Shown: positions 15,279 to 22,689 of the stretch, piece by piece
How the letters are laid out: each line of letters starts with the position of its first letter
Numbering within the stretch: the first letter of the stretch is position 1
The notes under the pieces: model-generated
Told to the model about the DNA's origin: nothing
The model's database searches: none
Seen by the model: the letters and a program-made list of their open reading frames with translations, nothing else
Virus record (IMG/VR): IMGVR_UViG_3300031974_000948
Span: 1-23,902 of that record
DNA length: 23,902 nt
Source of the DNA: a virus
Strand: one strand, 5' to 3'
Position numbers and translations under genes: made by a program

Positions 15279-16440
15279 GATCTACAGTCTCGGCTATAAG
15301 CCTTTGACCTTCAATCCATTCAGCGTCAAAATCTTCGTCAGTTGATTCGCTGTTATCCTCTGGTTCTTCGGATACTTCAGAAACAGGAGTTTCTTCAGTC
15401 TCTTCTTCCTCAGAATCGATGTCAGAGACATCTTCGTCATATTCGTTGACTACACCGTTATTCTCATCAACGTCTACATCGCCAGTTGGTTGCTCTTCTA
15501 CTTCTGACTCTGAAACTTCTTCATCACCGAACTCATCGACAAATGAGTCTAATTCTGCCCAAGCATCGCTAAGATCGTCCTGAACCGCGCGAAGAGCTTC
15601 AGTAGCTTTTACGCCTAATTTTCTACCGTCTTTTTCACGGAGGGACGAAATTGCTTTCGCCCTTGTAATAAGGTTTTCTAATGCAGCAAGCACATCTTTG
15701 ACCTCTTCGGAAAAAGTCTTATTGACCTTTTCTGAAACTTCTAATTCTTTTTGTTCTTCAGCATCTTCTGCTGGAGCTTCCTCTGCAGGAGCTTCTTCTG
15801 CAGGAGCTTCCTCTGCTGGAGCTTCCTCTGCAGGAGCTTCTTCAACTACTTCTTCTTCAGAAACTTCTTCAACAGGTTCCTCTTCAGGATCTGGTTGATT
15901 CATACTTTCTGTAGTCATAACAGCTTTTTCACCTGAAAGTTCTTCTAATAACTCAGTATTAGATTTAATAGCCATTGTGTATGTTTCTTGATTAGCACCA
16001 ACAAGTACTGGTGATACTTCGTAGACAGTTAGACCTTTAAGAAATCTAACATCTTCTTCTTCCTCAGAACCGTCTTTTTTAAACTTACCGTATTCAGAAT
16101 CATCAACTTTAAAACCGAAAGACCATTGTTGTAATTCACCCATAGCCTTTACTAAGTTGTAAGCTTCTCTTCCTGATTCTGTATCCATAAAGAACTGACC
16201 TTTGAATGTCGCTTTATTATCGTCTTGTTCTATTTGACCTTTACCAATTGGCATATCCCATTTGTGAGCCCATACCATAGGCACATCTCCTGATTTAAAA
16301 CCTGATTTAATAGAGCCTGCTTTTACAATGTCGCCATCTGAATCTATTTTATCGAATACCGAAAAAACCGCAGCGACTTCACCTTTTTCGTCATTCTTTA
16401 TTTCTAAGTCGATTGACTTGATATCAAAATTTTCTGACAC
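15268..16440 (-). CDS. prohead protease fused to an acidic scaffold-like domain
   Basis: Residues 1-165 are an HK97-family (U35-type) prohead protease that trims the capsid precursor: FSVFDKIDSDGDIVKAGSI, VPMVWAHKWDMPIGKG with the likely catalytic His59, QQWSFGFKV with the likely catalytic Ser107, and LTVYEVSPVLVGANQET. Residues 166-390 form an acidic extension. It has five EEAPA repeats at about 200-225, a predicted helix at 240-303 (EEVKDVLAALENLITRAK) and long Glu/Asp/Ser stretches to the end. No separate scaffold gene is seen, so the extension may serve as scaffold together with the delta-like N-terminus of the capsid protein. The start is GTG with TAGGAG six bases upstream. At 390 aa it is about twice the usual protease length. 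Confidence 0.9.
   Translation of the reverse strand: MSENFDIKSIDLEIKNDEKGEVAAVFSVFDKIDSDGDIVKAGSIKSGFKSGDVPMVWAHKWDMPIGKGQIEQDDNKATFKGQFFMDTESGREAYNLVKAMGELQQWSFGFKVDDSEYGKFKKDGSEEEEDVRFLKGLTVYEVSPVLVGANQETYTMAIKSNTELLEELSGEKAVMTTESMNQPDPEEEPVEEVSEEEVVEEAPAEEAPAEEAPAEEAPAEEAPAEDAEEQKELEVSEKVNKTFSEEVKDVLAALENLITRAKAISSLREKDGRKLGVKATEALRAVQDDLSDAWAELDSFVDEFGDEEVSESEVEEQPTGDVDVDENNGVVNEYDEDVSDIDSEEEETEETPVSEVSEEPEDNSESTDEDFDAEWIEGQRLIAETVDLEV
15770..15844 (-). repeat. five tandem 15-bp repeats coding for EEAPA
   Basis: Five in-frame 15-bp units (plus-strand form GCWGGAGCTTCYTCT) encode the EEAPA repeats of the protease extension. Units differ only at a few positions, mostly silent. This is a slippage-prone coding microsatellite. 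Copy number could vary between related phages. Confidence 0.9.
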
Positions 16441-16525
16441 TTAAACTCCTATATATATTAAATTGCCAATATCATATATAAGTTTATCAGCAGAACCTAT
16501 TTCTTAACGACTACTTTTAATAGAT

Positions 16526-19387
16526 TTATTTAGTGATGTCAGATATGATTCTTAGACTTGAAATAGGCATTGTTACTCTTCTGTCTGTTCTCTTATGTGA
16601 ACCGTCTTCCAAGATTTGCCAAACTTGCATAGTAGCTTCTTTATCTGTGTTATTTACAGAGACAACTACACCGTGAACTGTTGATGGTGGTTGTGGACTT
16701 TTATCTATGCTCCAAGATACGGATTGACCTGTTCTAACAGACTCTGCTTTAAGACCAGATTCAATTGCAGCTGTTAATACTGCATCTGAACTTTTACTAG
16801 AGTTAGGATGTCCTGATGGAAGTAAGTCTGTATCGTATGGTTTTCTTTTGAATTTACCATTTCTTAATGCGTACAAAAAGCCGTTAACTCTGGCTAACGC
16901 CCACTGGTCAGCACCTGAAACATTACCCCTAACTGAACCCGGATTTGTTCTATAAGCACCAACTCCTCTGTTAAATACTTTACCTAAAGTACCTGCAGAA
17001 GTTTTGTATTTAGCACTGCTTGCGTTATGATCAGAAGCTTTCTGTCTTAAAATTTTTCTTATTCTAGGAGAGATAGCTTTCATTACCATTTCTGCTTCTA
17101 GTTCAGCAGCTTTTTTTCTACGTTCTCTAACAAGTTTTTTTCTTTCATTAATAACAGCTTTCATAGCTGGAACACCTATGTTAAGAACTCCACCCCATTT
17201 GATAGCAGCAATGACACCGTTTAATCTTTTATCATTTTGATGTCTTCCCATATAACGTTCTCTTCTTCTTACCCAGTTAAGAACAGATTCACTTCTATCT
17301 CCTGATTGATATGCAGACCATCTCCTAAAAGCATCATTGCCTGTGAATGAAGTTGGAGGATTACCGCCATTGCCAGCCATTCTCCAGATTTCTCCCCAGT
17401 TCTCTTTTAGATCTTTTGCGTAACCATATGGAAATTGTTTATATTTTGAATTTGAAATTCTTACTGCTTGATTCATACCCGGACTTGGAAAGTTAGTATC
17501 GTCTTTTGCTTTGACAATTAATTTATTGTAATCTTCTTCACTTGAACAAGGCATATAAAATTTACCAGCAGGTCCTCTGTCTACTTCGTGATAACCATCG
17601 CATCCTAATTCTTTCGCTCTAGCTATAGCTTCTTCAGGAGTAGTGAAAGTATTTCTCATTAAAGCTGCTGGAGCTTTTTCTTCTGGACTGTGCAAGTCGT
17701 CACCTCTCTCGTACATTGCTTCTGCTTCTTCTAATGATACTTTAAGTTCCTCAACCATTTTGTCTATATAAGATTTTTTTGTACCTTCATAAGATTCGTG
17801 AGAAGCACAAGGCATATAATAAGTTATACCTTCTATTTCGTGTGGATGAGAACCTTCACAACCTATTTGTTTTGCTCTCTCTTCAGCAGCTTCTCTACTT
17901 ACAAACATATCCATACCTCTTGTAGGTGTTACAGATATAGCTTGTCTTGTGGATTCAGGGTTAGCGTCTCCTGTGTCCATAACATCTTTCTTTTCTAATT
18001 CTTCTTGACTAACAAATGTTTGATCAATTGTTGCAGCAGGTATTTCTAATGGATCATCTTCACCCACTGGTATTGATTCATCTTCTGCATCTTCTTGAGC
18101 AGGTTTACCAGTTGCTTCAACTTGTTGCATATTAAGTGGTCTTAAATAAACATTATGAGAATCATCAGCAGCTAAACCAACTGCATTTCTAGCTTCACCA
18201 ATTGTTGCCCAACCACCTGAAACAGCAGTGTTCATTCTTTTATAAAGTTCATCTTGGTCTTGAGATAATGCTCTTACGCTTTCAACTTCATATTTGCAAT
18301 AAATATTATCATTATCATCAAATTCAGGTAGTAGCTGATAAGTTAATTCTTCTGCAACTGTTCTCCATAGGGGAACAAGTTTTTGTTCAGTAAAATATTC
18401 TCTTAATTCTCTAGTATTACTATAAGTAGCTGAACTAAGACCAGCACCTAAACCAGCAAGTACAGCAGGAACTCCCATAACAGCTGAAACTCTTTCTTCT
18501 GGTAGTCTTCTAAGTTCTATCAAGTTCATATCTTGAGGACTAAAAGAAACAACATCTATGTTCATTGAACCAGTAAGAACCATTGGCATACCTCTATTAG
18601 CTCCACCAAATTTTGATTTATACATTTCAGATATAGCTTCTGCTTCTTCTCTTGTTGGTCCACCCATAGCATCAGATGAAGGAGAAAGTATAACTCCGGG
18701 TATTGCCATATTGTGTAACAAAGCAGTTGAGTATTGACCTGCTGCTTCATCTCCTAATATTTCTCGTAAAACTGTTTTTATTGGTGCGTAACCTCTTCTA
18801 TGATCATTTGGGTCTACACCTGTTCTAATATGAATTATATCTTTAGGGTCAATGTCAACTGTGTCTGTAGTTGGTGTGTACTCATACCTTGTAATTAATC
18901 TTTCTGTATCACCTTTTGGTTTAACAAAAGCAGGCATAAGAGGAACTAGTTGTACAACTTGTCCTTTATTATTTCTATTCTTAAAAAGATAAGCATCTCC
19001 CTCCACACTTATGGAAGAAACTAAATAGTGTGAAAGTATTGCACCGGACATAAAAGGATTTGGTCTTTTAAATAGTTTTGATACAGGATGTTTAGCAAGT
19101 ACAATATCTTGACCTACTTCATCTTCCTTCATAACATTTAGTTTTGGTTCAGCAAAAGCTGTAGCCAAAACAGAAAGACAAGCGGCAACTGCGGAGTTAC
19201 CAGAACCGTTGCCAATATCTTCTAATTTGTCAGAAGGAAAGTATCCTGATTGTGTGTTATATCCGTATACAGATCTATCTAGCGCTGATGCTAGTGATTG
19301 ATTAAAATTTAATCTTTTTAACTCGCTTCGTCCTGATGGAGTTAATCGTTTCGTAAATCTTTGAAACGCATTTAATTCGTTAGCCAT
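16526..19387 (-). CDS. portal protein with a ~530-aa multi-domain C-terminal extension
   Basis: Residues 1 to about 420 form an HK97-type portal: VAACLSVLATAFAEPKLNV, HPVSKLFKRPNPFMSG, GDAYLFKNRN, DIIHIRTGVDPNDHRRGYAP and ELRRLPEERVSAVMGVPAVL. The portal ring is the DNA entry and exit channel. After a linker there are two Cys/His modules, GCEGSHPHEIEGITYYMPC (509-527) and GCDGYHEVDRGPAGKFYMPC (595-614). Next is a Trp-rich domain (652-748: FPYGYAKDLKENWGEIWRMAG, RRRERYMGRH, GVIAAIKWGGV), then a helical domain (773-842, RGVGAYRTNPGS, DQWALARVNGFLYALR) and a beta-rich C-terminal domain (885-953) resembling small SH3-like phage domains. I recall similar pieces in marine phage head proteins, function unknown. 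The ATG has TAGGAGATAA upstream. Confidence 0.92.
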   Translation of the reverse strand: MANELNAFQRFTKRLTPSGRSELKRLNFNQSLASALDRSVYGYNTQSGYFPSDKLEDIGNGSGNSAVAACLSVLATAFAEPKLNVMKEDEVGQDIVLAKHPVSKLFKRPNPFMSGAILSHYLVSSISVEGDAYLFKNRNNKGQVVQLVPLMPAFVKPKGDTERLITRYEYTPTTDTVDIDPKDIIHIRTGVDPNDHRRGYAPIKTVLREILGDEAAGQYSTALLHNMAIPGVILSPSSDAMGGPTREEAEAISEMYKSKFGGANRGMPMVLTGSMNIDVVSFSPQDMNLIELRRLPEERVSAVMGVPAVLAGLGAGLSSATYSNTRELREYFTEQKLVPLWRTVAEELTYQLLPEFDDNDNIYCKYEVESVRALSQDQDELYKRMNTAVSGGWATIGEARNAVGLAADDSHNVYLRPLNMQQVEATGKPAQEDAEDESIPVGEDDPLEIPAATIDQTFVSQEELEKKDVMDTGDANPESTRQAISVTPTRGMDMFVSREAAEERAKQIGCEGSHPHEIEGITYYMPCASHESYEGTKKSYIDKMVEELKVSLEEAEAMYERGDDLHSPEEKAPAALMRNTFTTPEEAIARAKELGCDGYHEVDRGPAGKFYMPCSSEEDYNKLIVKAKDDTNFPSPGMNQAVRISNSKYKQFPYGYAKDLKENWGEIWRMAGNGGNPPTSFTGNDAFRRWSAYQSGDRSESVLNWVRRRERYMGRHQNDKRLNGVIAAIKWGGVLNIGVPAMKAVINERKKLVRERRKKAAELEAEMVMKAISPRIRKILRQKASDHNASSAKYKTSAGTLGKVFNRGVGAYRTNPGSVRGNVSGADQWALARVNGFLYALRNGKFKRKPYDTDLLPSGHPNSSKSSDAVLTAAIESGLKAESVRTGQSVSWSIDKSPQPPSTVHGVVVSVNNTDKEATMQVWQILEDGSHKRTDRRVTMPISSLRIISDITK

Positions 19388-19399
19388 TTATCTCCTAAA

Positions 19400-20629
19400 C
19401 TAATAAGCAGTCCATTGTCTACGCTCGTTCAAGTTCAGGACACCATATCCGAGTGCGTCTACCATATCATCGTGTGCTCCGACAGGAAAGGTGAATAACT
19501 CTCTTTCCATATCATCAAGCCATTGAGCGTCTAATTTAAAATAGACATCTCCAGACTCCATTCTAGCACTAAGTGTCAAAGCTCGCGCAACTTTATCCTT
19601 ATCTGGTCTGACTTCTTTTACACGCATTCCTTGACGTTTTGCCATCTGTATTAAAGAAAGTTGAAAACCCTGTCTTTCCATAGTTACCCATCCAGCTTTA
19701 TGTTTATCAATCATTCTTTTAATTGCACCCAGTATATCTGGTCCTTCAAACCTTTGTCTTAAACAATCTAACACAATCATCTTGTTGTCAGGTGTCAAAG
19801 CACAAGCTACAATTGCAGTATAGTCTGCATCTTCTTCAACTGAAGTAGCTATATCAGTTGCTAAAAATATAGTACAATCTTTTTTAAAATATGTTTCTCC
19901 ATCTAGTAAAAAATCACCATTGTCGGTATAAGACCAATATTTCATCCATTCAGGTTTAATCATACCTTGACCAGCCTCAACAAATTCAGCCATATATTCT
20001 TGAGCAAACACAATAGAACCTACTTCTGTTTTAGCTTGATCAACTTCATCAGGGTCTATTCTTGGATTATCGTAAGTTGAAAATCTAAATCTTTCCCAGT
20101 TATCTGCAGTACCAGCAGTTTCCCATAAGTTATAAAACCAGTTATTCATACCCATAGGTGTACTAATAAATAATGCTGAACCTTTTCTTTCAGTAAGTGT
20201 AGGTCTAAGAACTTCTTGCCAAACTTCTGGCTTAATAAAGGCAGCTTCATCCATAACAATAAAATCTAAACCTTCACCTCTTAGACGTTGAGGATTGTCA
20301 GCTGACCTAACAGCGATTTGACCACCATTAGCTAAAGTAAATTCCATATTAACAATAGATATATTGGGTTCTATTTCTTTAGGAAAGGATTGTGCTGTAG
20401 CTTGAATATCTCTCCAACCTACTCTAGCAATAGCAAAAGTAGGAGCAATCCACCAAGCTCTACCTCCTCTTAATGCAACTTCCATACACATTTGTACACC
20501 AAGTCTAGTTTTTCCAAATCGCCTACCAGCACAAAGTATTTTCCAACGAGCATCAGAATCAAATACTTTTTGTTGTGATGCGTGTAAGGGAGGTAGTTTA
20601 GGAATGTATAATTTTGATTCATTTACCAT
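19400..20629 (-). CDS. terL: terminase large subunit
   Basis: This 409-aa protein is the packaging motor and DNA-cutting enzyme. The ATPase shows Walker A AGRRFGKT (34-41), Walker B FIVMDE (123-128) with catalytic Glu128, and motif III STPMG (156-160). The nuclease shows LATDIA (Asp259), VTMERQG (Glu318) and HDDMVDALGY (Asp387/388), consistent with an RNase H-like active site. Length is at the short end for the family but all motifs are present. The ATG at 20629 has AGGA eight bases upstream, held within a predicted hairpin. No small subunit gene is recognisable beside it. It heads the head-assembly genes. Confidence 0.97.
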   Translation of the reverse strand: MVNESKLYIPKLPPLHASQQKVFDSDARWKILCAGRRFGKTRLGVQMCMEVALRGGRAWWIAPTFAIARVGWRDIQATAQSFPKEIEPNISIVNMEFTLANGGQIAVRSADNPQRLRGEGLDFIVMDEAAFIKPEVWQEVLRPTLTERKGSALFISTPMGMNNWFYNLWETAGTADNWERFRFSTYDNPRIDPDEVDQAKTEVGSIVFAQEYMAEFVEAGQGMIKPEWMKYWSYTDNGDFLLDGETYFKKDCTIFLATDIATSVEEDADYTAIVACALTPDNKMIVLDCLRQRFEGPDILGAIKRMIDKHKAGWVTMERQGFQLSLIQMAKRQGMRVKEVRPDKDKVARALTLSARMESGDVYFKLDAQWLDDMERELFTFPVGAHDDMVDALGYGVLNLNERRQWTAY

Positions 20630-20757
20630 ATGGCTATCCTGTTAAGGGACAGCCATTGATGGGAGGAAGTCGGAGTGGAAGACCGACTAATGTATGTTAC
20701 CATATCAAACCTGTTCTTACTGTATCTTTTAATTCTAATACTCTCCTCTACTCTCAT
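20623..20757 (-). CDS. possible 44-aa leader ORF overlapping terL start (doubtful)
   Basis: An ATG at 20757 behind purine-rich AAGAAGAG opens 44 codons (MRVEESIRIKRYSKNRFDMV...) that end in a TAA overlapping the terL start (ATGGTAA). Such an overlap would allow coupled translation and would open the hairpin that holds the terL ribosome site. The product resembles no family, and the stretch also encodes hairpins, so it may be non-coding. Confidence 0.25.
   Translation of the reverse strand: MRVEESIRIKRYSKNRFDMVTYISRSSTPTSSHQWLSLNRIAIW
20631..20655 (-). promoter_or_regulatory. hairpin holding the terL ribosome binding site
   Basis: On the minus strand TGGCTGTCC pairs with GGATAGCCA (nine pairs, one G-U) around the 7-base loop CTTAACA. 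The second arm contains most of the only Shine-Dalgarno candidate of terL (AGGA, 20640-20637) and ends one base before the ATG. Folding would limit terminase translation. The same inverted repeat could instead be part of a cos site. Confidence 0.5.
20668..20688 (-). other. second GC-rich inverted repeat upstream of terL
   Basis: AGTCGG and CCGACT form a perfect 6-bp stem around a 9-base loop, 12 bases from the first hairpin. Both lie in a locally GC-rich patch (20631-20688) in otherwise AT-rich DNA. Possible roles are part of a packaging site or leader RNA structure. Confidence 0.4.
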
Positions 20758-20789
20758 CTCTTCTTATCTTCTCTCCTCTTCTCTCCTCT
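20741..20789 (-). other. purine-rich tract with repeated GAGGAG
   Basis: On the minus strand nearly 50 bases are purines with only three thymines, including three copies of AGAGGAGAG. Repeated Shine-Dalgarno-like sequence without a gene start is unusual. It lies between the tandem 11-mers and the hairpins before terL. It may be a protein-binding or packaging element, or a ribosome standby site. Confidence 0.5.
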
Positions 20790-20790
20790 A

Positions 20791-20823
20791 GATGCGTTAG
20801 TGACGCGTTAGTAACGCGTTACC
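20791..20823 (-). repeat. three tandem 11-bp repeats upstream of terL
   Basis: Plus-strand units GATGCGTTAGT, GACGCGTTAGT and AACGCGTTACC lie head to tail. The last contains the palindrome GTAACGCGTTAC together with its neighbouring bases and includes the stop codon of the FmdB-like gene. Directly repeated short sites next to terL are typical of terminase or regulator binding sites. Confidence 0.6.
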
Positions 20824-21064
20824 ATTTATACTTTATTTTCTTGGCTTCGTTGTATTGTTGAAAAGATTTAGGGCTTAAATCACTAGGATCTCCGTCCCAT
20901 TCTACATCTACAGGTGTTTCAAACATAACATTTTTAGAAACTTGTCTTTTTGTAGGACTTTCACAAAGTATACACTTAATGACTGGATCTTCAGTTATCT
21001 TATGAGTTATCTCGAACATTTGTTCGCATTTACTACTTAGGCATTTATAATCATATCTAGGCAA
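20819..21064 (-). CDS. FmdB-type zinc ribbon protein
   Basis: This 81-aa protein begins MPRYDYKC, the signature start of FmdB-type regulators, with C8 and C13 and a second pair CILC (31-34) that would bind zinc. The rest is short and acidic, ending in an aromatic/basic tail (KKIKYKW). FmdB-like proteins are frequent near phage terminase genes, but their role there is not established; regulation or a structural part are both possible. The start overlaps the end of the glycosyltransferase gene by 8 bases, indicating coupled translation. Its stop lies in the tandem 11-mers. Confidence 0.85.
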   Translation of the reverse strand: MPRYDYKCLSSKCEQMFEITHKITEDPVIKCILCESPTKRQVSKNVMFETPVDVEWDGDPSDLSPKSFQQYNEAKKIKYKW

Positions 21065-21950
21065 GTTTTACTCCTGTGTATGTTTCTAATAATTTTACTC
21101 TATCTATATGGTTTAATTTGTAATCTTTCCAAATAGTTACATAATCTAATTGTTGATGTTTAATCAATTCATAAGGTTGTAAGTAATCAGTGTAGTTCCA
21201 TCTGCTCTGTCCGTTGTGTGTATGCAATATGGTTCTATTTTCATAAAGGTGAGCAATAGTTGGTTGATCGAATAAAGGAGTTAATAATGTATATTCCTTA
21301 CTAAGTAATTCTGCTGTTTGTATCCAATGTTCTGTATGCATTGGTAAATCTGATAAATCATTAAAAAAATTACTTTTACTAAAAGCAAAGTTACCATTCC
21401 AAAGTAGGCACTTCATTACACCTTTTTCGTCATATTCGTGTATGTCGATATATTCAGGATACATTGTGTAATATTCGTTACTTCCGTACTTATACATTTT
21501 ACCTGTAAATTTAGGGTATGCTAATTTTGATTGGTGTGGTGCAAAAGATCTATTTTCTCCATCTGAATAAAAATGACCTGCAAGACCAGTAAATATAACA
21601 TTAGTACTAAATCTTTCTATAGCTTCTTTTAGTAAAGTATCCCAATGCTTACCAAACAAACTATGCGAATCAATCGACATAACATAATCTTCTCCTTGGT
21701 ACATAGATCCAGCTTTTATTCTTCCTTTACCTATTCCTAAGTTTTGCCAACTAAGTTCATCAGTAAATAAAGACATATTGTGTTCTAAAGAAAAATCGTA
21801 TATCCTTTTTTCCCAAAATTCATTTTCACATAATGCATAAACACCAAAGTGTATATCACTAGGATTATCAGCTTGTTCTAAACAGTTTTCTATTGTATTA
21901 AAAAACTCTTGATCGTGTATTACTGGAATACCAATATAAATACTACTCAT
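21057..21950 (-). CDS. glycosyltransferase, GlcNAc-transferase-like (GT-A type)
   Basis: This 297-aa protein starts SSIYIGIPVIHDQEFFNTI, the opening strand of a GT-A fold, and has GIGKGRIKAGSMYQGEDYVMSIDSH (72-96). This matches the G-ARH...LY-GE-YYLQIDSH pattern of the UDP-GlcNAc transferases related to the Skp1 enzyme; DSH (94-96) is the likely metal/nucleotide-sugar site. KHWDTLL follows as expected. Similar enzymes in phages may decorate virion proteins, DNA or host surface; which applies here cannot be told. The ATG lies inside the end of the preceding 44-aa gene (8-base overlap) and the stop overlaps the FmdB-like gene, so it is coupled at both ends. Placement just before the packaging genes suggests late expression and a virion target. 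Confidence 0.8.
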   Translation of the reverse strand: MSSIYIGIPVIHDQEFFNTIENCLEQADNPSDIHFGVYALCENEFWEKRIYDFSLEHNMSLFTDELSWQNLGIGKGRIKAGSMYQGEDYVMSIDSHSLFGKHWDTLLKEAIERFSTNVIFTGLAGHFYSDGENRSFAPHQSKLAYPKFTGKMYKYGSNEYYTMYPEYIDIHEYDEKGVMKCLLWNGNFAFSKSNFFNDLSDLPMHTEHWIQTAELLSKEYTLLTPLFDQPTIAHLYENRTILHTHNGQSRWNYTDYLQPYELIKHQQLDYVTIWKDYKLNHIDRVKLLETYTGVKLA

Positions 21951-22077
21951 CAGTAAACAAAGAATAAAAATAGTTTAAATATTGATTCCTTTTTTCTCTA
22001 GGTATCCAACACATAATCATTGCTGCTGCGTGTTCTAAATTTCTTTTTATTTTTTTATCTGCAGCTTTCTCCGGCAA
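21943..22077 (-). CDS. 44-aa small protein, TTG start
   Basis: A TTG at 22077 follows a near-perfect AAGGAGGAG ribosome site and opens 44 codons (MPEKAADKKIKRNLEHAAAM, then IMCWIPREKRNQYLNYFYSL). The stop overlaps the glycosyltransferase ATG by eight bases. The product is basic and helical, with no recognised family. The strong ribosome site and overlap argue that it is a real gene. Confidence 0.6.
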   Translation of the reverse strand: MPEKAADKKIKRNLEHAAAMIMCWIPREKRNQYLNYFYSLFTDE

Positions 22078-22195
22078 TTTCTCCTCCTTCACAACAAGCT
22101 ATTGCTTTTTGTTTATAAACAATACATTCTTTATTATAGCAGTATAACCCAGCGTGGATTTCTATTAAGAGAATTTGACAGACAGGACAGTTCAA
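22055..22195 (-). CDS. 46-aa cysteine-rich putative zinc-binding protein, TTG start
   Basis: The frame begins at a TTG directly after the stop of the 35-aa gene and runs 46 codons (MNCPVCQILLIEIHAGLYCY ... CC ... SC). CPVC at residues 3-6 and C19/C24 form a ribbon-like set; three more cysteines follow at 34, 35 and 45. It overlaps the next gene by 23 bases. The start has no good ribosome site, so expression probably depends on coupling. Function unknown. Confidence 0.5.
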   Translation of the reverse strand: MNCPVCQILLIEIHAGLYCYNKECIVYKQKAIACCEGGEIAGESCR

Positions 22196-22303
22196 TTATA
22201 TTTTACAGGAATCTCCACAGTCATCATCATATTCGTGTGATGTATCTACGAATATAGGATTATCTGTAAACATATTTTCTGGTAGTGTAAAATCTTCTTC
22301 CAT
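22196..22303 (-). CDS. 35-aa acidic small protein
   Basis: The ATG at 22303 overlaps the stop of the coiled-coil gene (TAATG). The product is MEEDFTLPENMFTDNPIFVD followed by a short acidic tail with C29 and C33 (DDDCGDSC). It is coupled on both sides with no spacer. No family recognised; the case for translation rests on the exact overlaps. Confidence 0.5.
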   Translation of the reverse strand: MEEDFTLPENMFTDNPIFVDTSHEYDDDCGDSCKI

Positions 22304-22689
22304 TATCTGTTCGCTTCCAACCAACTAATTCTATCTTTGAGTTCTCTAATTTGTTGTAAATCTTGTTCTTGGTCAATAAGTTGTGATTCAAGACGAATAA
22401 TTTGTGTTTTCATATCATCCCATTCCCATTTTTCTATTTGAACATATTGGTTAGTATCATTAGTCATTTCTAATTTCTGAACTTTTTCAAACAAAACAGC
22501 TATATCGCCCTGTACAAATGTGCTTTCTTTAAGCATTTCAAAATCTACTTCAACTTGATTCATTCTGTCATCAATGTTTTGTAGTGTATTAACTATGTCT
22601 CCAGCAGTAGATAGACCTGCACCAACAGAACCCATAAGAGCTATAGCTGTTGCTATTAAACCTAGATTATCTTTTATTTTATCTAACAT
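22303..22689 (-). CDS. membrane-anchored coiled-coil protein (possible spanin/holin-type accessory)
   Basis: The frame could start at 22740, but the ATG at 22689 overlaps the stop of the preceding gene (TAATG), so that start is preferred, giving 128 aa. It begins MLDKIKDN, then a membrane helix (about 8-30, LGLIATAIALMGSVGAG), then a long coiled coil rich in Glu, Gln and Leu (about 35-128). An N-terminal anchor with a periplasmic or surface coiled coil recalls inner-membrane spanins, but no diagnostic residues are seen. It sits at the end of a run of small membrane proteins and is likely part of lysis or of membrane interaction during assembly. Confidence 0.7.
   Translation of the reverse strand: MLDKIKDNLGLIATAIALMGSVGAGLSTAGDIVNTLQNIDDRMNQVEVDFEMLKESTFVQGDIAVLFEKVQKLEMTNDTNQYVQIEKWEWDDMKTQIIRLESQLIDQEQDLQQIRELKDRISWLEANR

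Noticed and set aside
15698-15936. Plus-strand Ser/Ala and Phe/Cys repeat proteins, and a possible CRISPR-like repeat
   Set aside because: The repeats are the reverse reading of the EEAPA coding repeats of the protease tail. Units are contiguous, 15 bp, and have no spacers.
18562-18750. Minus-strand 62-aa frame inside the portal gene, and similar ones at 10111-10293 and 10363-10560 inside the neck gene
   Set aside because: They are out-of-frame shadows within large conserved genes and lack start signals.
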